DNA of 6,583 bases, taken from Caldifarciminota bacterium. GTDB lineage: Bacteria > Hydrothermota > Hydrothermia > UBA1063 > CAJXJZ01. Where the stretch lies: contig JALVLE010000355.1 in NCBI GenBank assembly GCA_027033555.1, positions 1,088-7,670 on the forward strand, in the 5' to 3' direction. Position numbers and translations under genes: made by a program. Positions 1 to 6,045 of the stretch are shown one piece after another; position 1 is the stretch's first letter, and the number at the start of each line of letters is the position of its first letter. Below the pieces are notes generated by a model. That model was not told where the DNA came from, did not search any database, and saw nothing but the letters and a program-made list of their open reading frames with translations.

Positions 1-110
1 TGCAAAATGGGATAAAGGCCAGCATCCTGTAATGCCCTCCCTACAGCCTCCGCTGCCTCTTTCGGGGTGAGAGTTTCTTTAAACTCACACGGTGCAACGA
101 GCACCTTCAT
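1..110 (-). CDS. Glycerate kinase (GarK/GlxK type), N-terminal fragment
   Basis: This is a partial gene; only the first 36 codons lie in the window and it runs off the left edge. The start is ATG at 110-108. The peptide begins MKVLVAPCEFKETLTPKEAA, then reads EAVGRALQDAG. It matches the N-terminus of type II glycerate kinases (Gly_kinase, PF02595), which usually open with M-K-[IV]-[VL]-[IV]-A-P-D-S-[FY]-K-[EG]-[ST]-L-[ST] followed by an E-A-A-x-A-[IV] helix. Known family members phosphorylate D-glycerate in the cytoplasm to 2- or 3-phosphoglycerate, feeding glycolysis. The usual D-S at positions 8-9 is C-E here, a common kind of variation outside Proteobacteria. No Shine-Dalgarno precedes the ATG, and a plausible promoter sits almost against it. 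The catalytic region is outside the window, so the call rests on the N-terminal signature alone. Confidence 0.85.
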   Translation of the reverse strand, partial: MKVLVAPCEFKETLTPKEAAEAVGRALQDAGLYPIL

Positions 111-119
111 ATGGTATTT

Positions 120-148
120 ATGTTACATCAGTTATATCGGAATTACAA
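120..148 (-). promoter_or_regulatory. Predicted sigma-70-like promoter of the glycerate kinase gene
   Basis: On the minus strand, TTGTAA (148-143) is followed by a 17-base spacer and TAACAT (125-120). Transcription would start at about 112-115, only 2-5 bases before the ATG at 110. That agrees with the absence of a ribosome-binding site and suggests a leaderless transcript. This is a match by eye to the consensus and has no experimental support. Confidence 0.45.
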
Positions 149-173
149 GGCTTGCTGCATGATATTAAGAAAT

Positions 174-204
174 TTTACAGGGTTCTCTTTGCTCCTTGTA
201 AAAT
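174..204 (+). promoter_or_regulatory. Weak candidate promoter for the thiamine-binding protein gene
   Basis: On the plus strand, TTTACA (174-179) lies 19 bases before TAAAAT (199-204); the alternative -35 TTACAG (175-180) gives an 18-base spacer. Both spacers are longer than the ideal 17. Transcription would start near 211, leaving about 20 bases of leader that carry the Shine-Dalgarno. It is offered as the best candidate in the 121-base divergent gap. No TPP riboswitch-like sequence is visible there. Confidence 0.3.
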
Positions 205-218
205 AATATTCAAACAAA

Positions 219-226
219 AAGGAGGC
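219..226 (+). promoter_or_regulatory. Strong ribosome-binding site that sets the ATG at 232
   Basis: The sequence AAGGAGGC, with GGAGG at 221-225, lies 6 bases before ATG 232. This favours 232 over the in-frame ATGs at 238 and 241. The bases AAGGAG (219-224) are perfectly complementary to CTCCTT at 192-197, so the site could be sequestered in a hairpin if transcription starts upstream of 192. Confidence 0.8.
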
Positions 227-231
227 AGTTC

Positions 232-525
232 ATGGCTATGATGGAAATAAGTATTGTGCCTATGGGGACTTCGGAACCAGGTGTAAGTAAATACGTGGCC
301 AAGGCTTTGAAAGTGGTGAAAGAAAGTGGACTTGAATATACCCTTACCCCTATGGGCACTCTCGTGATAGGTGATGTGGAGAGACTTCTGCAGCTTGCTG
401 CGAAAATGCACAGGGTTGTTCTTGAAGATGTTGTACGTGTAGTAACTTATATTAAAATTGATGATAGAAAGGATAAAGATCCCACGTTTGAGGAAAAAAT
501 AAAGAGCGTGCTTGAAAAAATTTAA
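232..525 (+). CDS. Thiamine-binding protein, MTH1187/YkoF-like (UPF0045) family
   Basis: This is a complete 97-residue cytoplasmic protein of the MTH1187 family (PF01910, formerly DUF77/UPF0045), and its length matches the usual ~95-100 residues. Family hallmarks visible are the opening strand with I-V-P-M-G-T at 8-13, V-S-K-Y-V-A-K-A near 18-25, the second T-P-M-G-T motif at 40-44, and T-Y-I-K-I-D-D-R at 72-79. Family structures are small ferredoxin-like folds that assemble into tetramers. The related Bacillus YkoF binds thiamine or its pyrimidine moiety, so a role in binding or trafficking thiamine-related ligands is likely, though no enzymatic activity is established. The strong ribosome-binding site fixes the ATG at 232. 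It is the only plus-strand gene here and is divergent from glycerate kinase. Its TAA overlaps the stop of the antiporter gene by four bases. No thiamine transporter or biosynthetic gene is adjacent, so context does not sharpen the function. Confidence 0.93.
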   Translation: MAMMEISIVPMGTSEPGVSKYVAKALKVVKESGLEYTLTPMGTLVIGDVERLLQLAAKMHRVVLEDVVRVVTYIKIDDRKDKDPTFEEKIKSVLEKI

Positions 526-1718
526 GTGCCAGCTGGAATGAGCTTAATTTCTCCGGCCTTTTTTAGAGCCCATTTTGTTACAACAGGGCCTATAATCTCA
601 TATATAACAGTTGTGCCGACAATTGTATCAAAAATTATTCCCCCATAGGTGGGGAAGTCGTTTTTGGCAATAAGCGCCACACCAAGTGCAACTCCAGCCT
701 GGGGAATAAGACCAAAACCTATGTACTTCTGAACATTTAATGGTGCACGAGCAAGAAAAGCTCCAATTCTTGCACCTATAACTTTTCCTGCGACTCTGGT
801 AAAAAGGTACACAAGCCCAAACACTCCAAGATGTTTTATGGACTCAAGCTCCAGATTAGCACCTGCAAGTACAAAAAACAAAAGGTACAGCGGATATTCA
901 AGACCACGAAGCGCATGGAAAAACCTATCATCACCCCTTAAGGTATTAACAACTGTTGCACCAAGCACCATACTTGAAAGCAGAACAGAGAGATGAAGAT
1001 GTATAGCAATCCCAATAGCAATTAAAATAAACCCAAGGGTATATATTTCAAGTCCCTGTTCGGTTTTTATGTATTTTGAAAATAGTTTAAACAAAAGTCC
1101 AAGCACAATACCAAGAATAAACGCTCCTGTGATTTCAAAAAGTCCGTGCCCCATCGCCTCAATAAGTAACATGCCTCCTGCATGATGGTATGAAAGGGCA
1201 CGAGCCATGGCAAGAGAAAAGGAAAATATAATGAGACACCATGCATCATCAATTGCCACGACCCCAAGTAGCACATTGGTAAAAAGACCCTTTGCTCTAT
1301 ATTCACGTATTACCATTACAGTAGCGGCAGGAGCAGTGGCAGATGCAATGGCACCGAAAACAAGAGAAATATATAAAGGTTGTCGTAGTACAATGTGAAA
1401 AACCAGAGTTACAAATATCCAGGCAAAGGCTGCCTCAAACACAGAGATAAAGAGTACTGTTTTGCCTATCTTTTTAAACCTTTCAAGAGAAAAATTCTGC
1501 CCTATTGAAAAGGCTATAAAACCGAGCACTATATTGGAAACAAAAGATGAAGATGAGAGAATCTTATGCGAAAGAAGATTTAAAAACTCTTCACCAATGA
1601 TAATACCGAGTATGAGATCGCCTGTTACCGCAGGTAGCCTGATTTTGTCTATAATTCTTGAGACTATGAAACCTGTAAGGAATATTATCCCAAGACTTAG
1701 AATAGGGTCAAGATGCAC
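522..1718 (-). CDS. Cation/proton antiporter, CPA2 (KefB/NapA-like) family
   Basis: This is a complete 398-residue integral membrane protein with roughly 12-13 hydrophobic segments (first at ~5-20, last at ~360-382), the size of a bare Na+/H+ exchanger core (PF00999). Motifs seen: R-L-P-A-V-T-G-D-L-I-L-G at 27-38, typical of the first repeat; S-A-T-A-P-A-A-T at 126-133, the unwound helix; A-I-D-D-A-W at 155-160; and G-L-I-P-Q-A-G-V-A-L at 336-345, a CPA2 signature. The D157-D158 pair corresponds to the two aspartates of electrogenic exchangers such as NapA and NhaA, suggesting Na+(Li+)/H+ exchange rather than KefB-type K+ efflux, which usually has Q-D. A positively charged residue in the R308/K312 region may match the NapA/NhaA lysine. 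The protein ends just after the last helix and has no TrkA/RCK, USP or CBS tail. The start is GTG at 1718-1716, overlapping the upstream TAG by one base. AGAGGG at 1732-1727 serves as the ribosome-binding site, giving translational coupling to the CBS gene. Confidence 0.92.
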   Translation of the reverse strand: MHLDPILSLGIIFLTGFIVSRIIDKIRLPAVTGDLILGIIIGEEFLNLLSHKILSSSSFVSNIVLGFIAFSIGQNFSLERFKKIGKTVLFISVFEAAFAWIFVTLVFHIVLRQPLYISLVFGAIASATAPAATVMVIREYRAKGLFTNVLLGVVAIDDAWCLIIFSFSLAMARALSYHHAGGMLLIEAMGHGLFEITGAFILGIVLGLLFKLFSKYIKTEQGLEIYTLGFILIAIGIAIHLHLSVLLSSMVLGATVVNTLRGDDRFFHALRGLEYPLYLLFFVLAGANLELESIKHLGVFGLVYLFTRVAGKVIGARIGAFLARAPLNVQKYIGFGLIPQAGVALGVALIAKNDFPTYGGIIFDTIVGTTVIYEIIGPVVTKWALKKAGEIKLIPAGT

Positions 1719-2188
1719 TAATAAAGCCCTCTTTCCTTGAAAACAAAGCGGACAATGTCAAACACACCTATTATACCGGTAAGTTTTCCCCCATCTGCAA
1801 CAACAGGCATCTGGTCTTTCTTATGAGACCTCAATATCTCGTAAGCCTTTTCCAGTTTTTCTTCTTCGTGGATAGACACGAATTCCCTGTCCATAATATC
1901 TGCCATTACAACAAGAATACCAAGTTCAGGCTCAATCTCAACCTTGAAAATATTTTCATCCCAGAACTCGTCAATAAACGGAGATAGCCTTAATAGTTCC
2001 CTGTCGTAGGGTAAGAATACGTCAATAAGGTTCTGGAGTCTCACAAGCCCAACCAACTTCATATCCTCATCCACTACAGGTACAATGGGAAATGTATGGA
2101 AGTTGTCAAATTTAATGAGTAATTCTCTCAATGTGGTGTACATTCCCACGTATATAACATCTTTGTTCATAATATCCCTTACTATCAT
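1718..2188 (-). CDS. Stand-alone CBS-domain-pair protein, probable antiporter regulator
   Basis: This 156-residue soluble protein consists of two CBS domains (PF00571): CBS1 at ~3-55 (I-M-N-K-D-V through L-V-G-L-V-R-L-Q-N-L-I) and CBS2 at ~94-149 (D-I-M-D-R-E-F-V-S-I through L-T-G-I-I-G-V-F-D-I-V). An acidic linker of about 35 residues joins them. Such Bateman modules usually bind adenine nucleotides and report energy state, ionic strength or c-di-AMP to a partner. The ribose-binding [ST]-x-x-D motif is imperfect: CBS1 has R50-L-Q-N53 and CBS2 has G141-V-F-D144, so only the second site keeps its aspartate. The start is ATG at 2188, with GGGAG at 2199-2195 six bases upstream. It is the first gene of a two-gene operon, and its TAG shares a base with the antiporter's GTG. 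Regulation of the antiporter by this protein is inferred from that coupling. No DNA-binding or enzymatic domain is present. Confidence 0.92.
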   Translation of the reverse strand: MIVRDIMNKDVIYVGMYTTLRELLIKFDNFHTFPIVPVVDEDMKLVGLVRLQNLIDVFLPYDRELLRLSPFIDEFWDENIFKVEIEPELGILVVMADIMDREFVSIHEEEKLEKAYEILRSHKKDQMPVVADGGKLTGIIGVFDIVRFVFKERGLY

Positions 2189-2200
2189 AGTTTTCTCCCG
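2189..2200 (-). promoter_or_regulatory. Short 5' leader with ribosome-binding site of the CBS-antiporter operon
   Basis: GGGAG at 2199-2195 stands six bases before ATG 2188. The predicted transcription start is near 2203-2204, so the untranslated leader is only about 15 bases and consists of little more than the ribosome-binding site. That leaves no room for a riboswitch or attenuator. Confidence 0.6.
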
Positions 2201-2209
2201 TTTTGCTAA

Positions 2210-2238
2210 ATTTTAACAGGAATACGTCAGATTGTCAA
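2210..2238 (-). promoter_or_regulatory. Strong sigma-70-like promoter of the CBS-antiporter operon
   Basis: On the minus strand, a perfect -35 TTGACA (2238-2233) is followed by exactly 17 bases and a -10 TAAAAT (2215-2210). TGT immediately precedes the -10 (2218-2216), giving an extended -10 element. This is the best promoter match in the window. It sits in the 91-base gap after the large secreted-protein gene, so the operon has its own transcription start. Confidence 0.75.
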
Positions 2239-2244
2239 TAGTTC

Positions 2245-2262
2245 GCTATTTCTAAAAATAGC
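2245..2262 (-). repeat. Perfect 7-bp inverted repeat between two minus-strand genes
   Basis: On the minus strand, GCTATTT, a four-base loop TTAG, and AAATAGC form a short hairpin. It lies 17 bases past the stop codon of the large secreted-protein gene and 6 bases upstream of the CBS operon's -35 box. No T-run follows it, so it is a poor intrinsic terminator. It could instead stabilise the 3' end of the upstream mRNA or act as an operator for the downstream promoter. The stem is A+T-rich and may be coincidental. Confidence 0.4.
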
Positions 2263-2279
2263 TCTGTGAAAGAGAATCT

Positions 2280-4310
2280 TTACTTCTTGATTAACATAAA
2301 CTTACCATTTTCTTTGTGTTTCCCATATGTGAAGACATATAAATACACTCCACTTGTTAATGTGTTATCCATCTGTATAATGTTGCGTAACGGCAAAATA
2401 TGTAAGCCTTTGTTCAAAACCTTGTTATATTTACTTATAAGTCTTCCATCTATGGCGAAAATACTTAGACGTACGTTGCCTTTTTCTGGTAGAACAAATT
2501 TAAACTTTAAGTTATCGCTACAAGCCGGTTGAGGAGAGGGAGGAAAGAAATGATAGGCAATTTTATTTGAAGAAAATTTGTCTTCGGATACCTCAGTGTT
2601 TCTTGTTTTAGACTCCCATGAAAGTAAATCTATTTGGTACCAAGAATCCCACGGTGAATAAACCACACCTCCGAATACTTTCTCCCATCTAAACACTGAC
2701 TGTAAATCACCTGTTATATACCACATATTCCACCAATCCATACCACTTAAAGGATAGGAAAAAACTACAGGCTCATTCTCAATACCCACCACGTCCAGCC
2801 AGTTATCTTTTACAGATACTTCGGAATAAATTCCCGGTAGAGAGTCAACTACCTGCATGTGTATTGTATTGAAACTGGTGTCTTTAACAAAGGAGACTAT
2901 CTTACTGTTTTTACGCTGTCGGACGAGCAATACCACCAGATATATGAGGGAATCATTTTTGTAAATATCAAAATCTGAAATGTCAAATGTGTCATGGGTA
3001 AAGCTATCTGCCACCTCTGTAAAGAGATTAATGGAGTCTCCGCTATTTATTAAATAAAGAATGGGGAACTTCTCTTTTTTTACAGCGAGAGCCATTTTGT
3101 TCGTCCCCAAGTTTACAAATCTTATCGGAAATAATTTCCCAATGTATTTCTTTTTAAACACATGAGTTAAACTATCATTTTGTAATTTAAGTACCCCTAA
3201 ATTTACATAATTATTGAATCTTGCACCATAAGCTACATAAATATCGTTGTCAACCTTTTCTATATCTGTGAAAACTATGTTGCCAATAAATCCCATCTCG
3301 TATGTTTTTTGAGTCCCGGTGGAAATATTTTCTTTGTATAGATGTAGATTTCCTACCCCATCTCCCCATGCTATATAGAGACTGTTTTCCAGCGAGTCAA
3401 AATAAACTGTAGGGTAAAAGTCCTGTTTTTTGTCATTTGTAACAGGATATATATGTTCAACACTATAGTTATACCATTTTTCACGTTCCGGTTCTATACG
3501 ACCCGTACCTTTTGCAAGTAAAATATCTCCTTTTGAAAGGTAGGCCAGATAAAAAGTGTCACCAATTATTATAAGATTGTCAGAAGGAGGTGGATATGTG
3601 GCTTTTGGCGTATTTGAAATAAGCTCAGAGTGGATGACTACAAAGGGTTTCTTTATAGAACTTACTGAATCAGACACTCTAATCACAAGATAGTATTTTC
3701 CTTCCTTAAGAAACTGCCCGGTTCTTGTCCTTAGTTCGTAAGTGGTAAAATAATACCAGACCGAATCATAAACATCATAATTTGGTCCCGAAAAGTCTTT
3801 AATTTCGCACACGACCGAGGACCCCTGCAAAATATATCCTTTGAGATTGTTTCTTTTTATGTAAGTTGTGTCGTTGGCGCCCAATTGGATATTCATAAAA
3901 TCAAAGTAGGAATCAACCGTATCACCAGGGTAATAGTTGCTCTGCCATTGTAGTGAAACGGGACTATAAATAACCCACATCTTTCTTATAGCTGAGTCCC
4001 CTTCTGTACTGTAGGCTACCACCTTTATACTGACAGTATCGGACTTAAATGGAGGATAAATAATTGCTATAATGGTATCATCAATCACACCTGTGCCCAA
4101 AGGATAAATCACACCATCAGTTGAATAAAAATTCGGCTTTTCTCCAAAACCCCATTCCACTCTAAAACCTGACAGATGTGCATATACAGTGGTAGAATCC
4201 GGTGAAATATTGTCTAAAATAGAACCTTTAATGATAATTCTCCTTTCAGATCTGTCTCCCACGAGGGGTGTTTTTATGAGCAGGAGCGGTTTTTCTCCTG
4301 ATTTTCCCAA
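2280..4310 (-). CDS. C-terminal part of the secreted propeller protein, with T9SS sorting domain
   Basis: This 676-residue frame starts at a TTG (4310) with no ribosome-binding site and no signal peptide, so it is best read as the continuation of the frame at 4246-6045 from about residue 4 onward. Residues ~20-230 look like Ig-like beta sandwiches, with T-V-S-I-K-V-V-A-Y-S (92-101) and G-K-Y-Y-L-V-I-R-V-S (204-213). Residues ~240-560 carry propeller-like repeats such as N-S-L-Y-I-A-W-G-D-G (309-318) and N-D-I-Y-V-A-Y-G (355-362). Residues ~588-676 match the Por secretion (T9SS type A) C-terminal sorting domain: F-V-L-P-E-K-G-N-V-R-L-S-I-F-A-I-D-G-R near 605-623, G-L-H-I-L-P-L at 635-641, S-G-V-Y-L-Y-V at 653-659, and a final K-F-M-L-I-K-K. 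In FCB bacteria this domain directs export across the outer membrane, with cleavage and surface attachment or release. The biological target is unknown. Confidence 0.75.
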   Translation of the reverse strand: MGKSGEKPLLLIKTPLVGDRSERRIIIKGSILDNISPDSTTVYAHLSGFRVEWGFGEKPNFYSTDGVIYPLGTGVIDDTIIAIIYPPFKSDTVSIKVVAYSTEGDSAIRKMWVIYSPVSLQWQSNYYPGDTVDSYFDFMNIQLGANDTTYIKRNNLKGYILQGSSVVCEIKDFSGPNYDVYDSVWYYFTTYELRTRTGQFLKEGKYYLVIRVSDSVSSIKKPFVVIHSELISNTPKATYPPPSDNLIIIGDTFYLAYLSKGDILLAKGTGRIEPEREKWYNYSVEHIYPVTNDKKQDFYPTVYFDSLENSLYIAWGDGVGNLHLYKENISTGTQKTYEMGFIGNIVFTDIEKVDNDIYVAYGARFNNYVNLGVLKLQNDSLTHVFKKKYIGKLFPIRFVNLGTNKMALAVKKEKFPILYLINSGDSINLFTEVADSFTHDTFDISDFDIYKNDSLIYLVVLLVRQRKNSKIVSFVKDTSFNTIHMQVVDSLPGIYSEVSVKDNWLDVVGIENEPVVFSYPLSGMDWWNMWYITGDLQSVFRWEKVFGGVVYSPWDSWYQIDLLSWESKTRNTEVSEDKFSSNKIAYHFFPPSPQPACSDNLKFKFVLPEKGNVRLSIFAIDGRLISKYNKVLNKGLHILPLRNIIQMDNTLTSGVYLYVFTYGKHKENGKFMLIKK

Positions 4311-6045
4311 AAGGATAACCCATTACATACTCTCCCTGACTATAGGTGATAAACCGCCCATCATTTGTAACATTTACTCCTCTTAAGAAACTTGATTGCT
4401 CCAGAGTCTCTCTTCTGTGTGTGAGAAGGTTATAGTACTCAACCCTTCTTCCTCCATTATCTCTTATCAAAAGTACTATCTCATTCCCATTCGGGAAAAA
4501 TCTTGCCTCTTCAATATATTCATCTGTGCCTGCTTGCAGCACTATGCTGTCTCTTCCTTCTGAGTATAGATGAAGAGCGTCTCCTGTGGAATAAATAAAC
4601 GTTGCTGTATTATATGGATGTGGGGCTATATAATTCACTGGTTTTAAAACGGGGATATTTCGGAGCACCATCCCATTTTCAATGTTCTTTTCTATTATGC
4701 ATTTTTCATGATGATTGTAATAATAGAAGCTCTTACCACTGGGGGAAGGGGCAGGGAATCTTCCTCCACTTATATAGTTTTCCGTTATAGCATAATATTC
4801 AAAGGGATTTTTTAGAACAAATATGGTATCGTAAGGTAAGGAGACAAGGAGTACGCTATCATTTGCAGAGAGAACCGGCGGAAACTGTAATTGGGGTGCA
4901 CCGCTGTATTCCAAGTTCAGGTAGTCGTTTATTTCACTCATACCATTTAAGAATATTACATCTGATAATAATACCCCTGTTGTGGTTTGTGTATCTATAA
5001 CCCTTGTGATGGTGTAGTAATTCTTATTATGAAAGAAGGTTGCGCCTGTGTATCCTTTGGTGATTACCTGATGGGTTTCGCTTTGTACAACGTGAAAGAA
5101 CAAGATAGCAGTATCCGGAGGGTCTATGCCTCTGTCTCCGTATAAGCTGTAAGTGATTATTCTTATTTTATATGTTCCATCGGGGAGCGTGCCAGAACTA
5201 TCTATTCCATCAAATAGTCTGAAATGATAACCAGGAGATTCCACCCTGTTGGTATGCAATATAACATGCTCTGTGGCAGAATCTACTACTTCATAGTGAA
5301 CACTGGACCAGTCGGAAATCTTATACACAATAGCAGAGGGACTGAGCCCCGGTATCACTGAGTCCGGGCCATACCGGTAAAATGTGTCAATTGTTGTAAC
5401 AAATGCATAACGGGAGATTCCAAGGGAAAAGGCATAGTAAGACGAAAAGAGTTGATCCCCTATGATAGCAAGGGTATAGCTCTTAAAACGTGTTTTCCCA
5501 TCGTCTGTGTGAAGCGGGCCTATTATTTTTTCATTGGAAATGTGCAGGATACCACCCACCATGTTATCTACATAAACATCATTAAAATCATTTACGGCGA
5601 TATCGTCGTAACATAAATCAAGTTGAAGCGTATCAATTTCTATATGGTTTGGCGATTCAAATACATCTCCGCTTATATGCATATAAGTGCTTCTCTGTCC
5701 CCGTGAATACACCGATTCGGTGGCATCTTTCACCAGTATATGTAGTTCGGAAGTATTTGTGTATCCCCATGCACCGTTGTATCTTTTTCCACATTCTACT
5801 CTCAGGAATCCACTAAAGAGTGGACGATACCCTGTCAATATAACTTCCTTAATAAGCCTGCCATCTCTGCCTATTTTAAAGAGTCTCGGCTGAAAATCTG
5901 AAACAACCACAAGGTAATCATCGTTTATGTAGCCGGGTGTACCGTTATCATTATAAGCAATATCTGCGGCTCCATAAAACTCTATGCCCCTGATAGTTTG
6001 AACCTGTATAAGTGAATCTCTCTCGGGTATGTATTTAAGTACCAT
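4246..6045 (-). CDS. Middle part of the secreted propeller protein (propeller - FlgD-like Ig - propeller)
   Basis: This 599-residue frame opens at ATG 6045 inside the end of the preceding frame. It has no signal peptide and only a weak GGGA as a possible ribosome-binding site. Residues ~1-230 show propeller-like repeats (D-Y-L-V-V-V-S-D, L-F-K-I-G-R-D-G-R-L-I-K, N-D-V-Y-V-D-N). Residues ~236-300 match a FlgD-type Ig domain: S-P-S-A-I-V, V-H-Y-E-V-V-D, then H-F-R-L-F-D-G-I-D-S-S-G-T-L-P-D-G-T-Y-K at 274-293, close to the family's H-x-x-x-W-D-G-x-D-x-x-G-x-x-x-x-D-G-T-Y. Residues ~327-578 form a second propeller with TolB/WD-like turns (P-A-P-S-P-S-G-K-S-F-Y-Y, R-F-F-P-N-G-N-E-I-V-L, T-N-D-G-R-F-I-T-Y). 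The last 18 residues (582-599) are very basic and unlike the rest. They are read out of frame after the GGGAAAA run, and the true protein probably continues in the frame at 2280-4310. Confidence 0.72.
   Translation of the reverse strand: MVLKYIPERDSLIQVQTIRGIEFYGAADIAYNDNGTPGYINDDYLVVVSDFQPRLFKIGRDGRLIKEVILTGYRPLFSGFLRVECGKRYNGAWGYTNTSELHILVKDATESVYSRGQRSTYMHISGDVFESPNHIEIDTLQLDLCYDDIAVNDFNDVYVDNMVGGILHISNEKIIGPLHTDDGKTRFKSYTLAIIGDQLFSSYYAFSLGISRYAFVTTIDTFYRYGPDSVIPGLSPSAIVYKISDWSSVHYEVVDSATEHVILHTNRVESPGYHFRLFDGIDSSGTLPDGTYKIRIITYSLYGDRGIDPPDTAILFFHVVQSETHQVITKGYTGATFFHNKNYYTITRVIDTQTTTGVLLSDVIFLNGMSEINDYLNLEYSGAPQLQFPPVLSANDSVLLVSLPYDTIFVLKNPFEYYAITENYISGGRFPAPSPSGKSFYYYNHHEKCIIEKNIENGMVLRNIPVLKPVNYIAPHPYNTATFIYSTGDALHLYSEGRDSIVLQAGTDEYIEEARFFPNGNEIVLLIRDNGGRRVEYYNLLTHRRETLEQSSFLRGVNVTNDGRFITYSQGEYVMGYPFGKIRRKTAPAHKNTPRGRQI

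Noticed and set aside
111..231. TPP riboswitch or other structured leader in the divergent gap
   Set aside because: The gap is only 121 bases, and I see no thi-box-like conserved core. Only a simple 6-bp pairing with the Shine-Dalgarno is visible.
175..411. Minus-strand 78-codon open frame opposite the thiamine-binding gene
   Set aside because: It is a His/Ser/Phe-rich shadow of a well-supported family protein and has no start signals.
528..535. CCAGCTGG palindrome at the convergent gene ends as a terminator
   Set aside because: It is an 8-bp palindrome inside coding sequence with no loop and no T-tract, and cannot form a terminator hairpin.
1067..1306. Minus-strand 79-codon open frame inside the antiporter
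   Set aside because: It is an alternative frame of a clearly coding region, with no ribosome-binding site of its own.
1207..1740. Plus-strand open frames at 1207-1398 and 1462-1740
   Set aside because: They lie wholly opposite the antiporter gene, whose motifs and membrane segments are unmistakable. They have no ribosome-binding site and no recognisable protein features.
2266..2532. Plus-strand 88-codon open frame over the end of the secreted-protein gene
   Set aside because: It overlaps the sorting domain encoded on the other strand, and its composition is that of a reverse-complement shadow.
4302..4308. GGGAAAA as a programmed -1 frameshift signal
   Set aside because: Joining the two frames needs a +1 (or -2) shift. 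A -1 slip at this run leads into a different frame, so the classic mechanism does not fit.
4189..4386. Plus-strand open frame across the second frame break
   Set aside because: I considered whether it was a real gene separating two minus-strand genes. It has no ribosome-binding site, and its sequence mirrors the minus-strand coding region.
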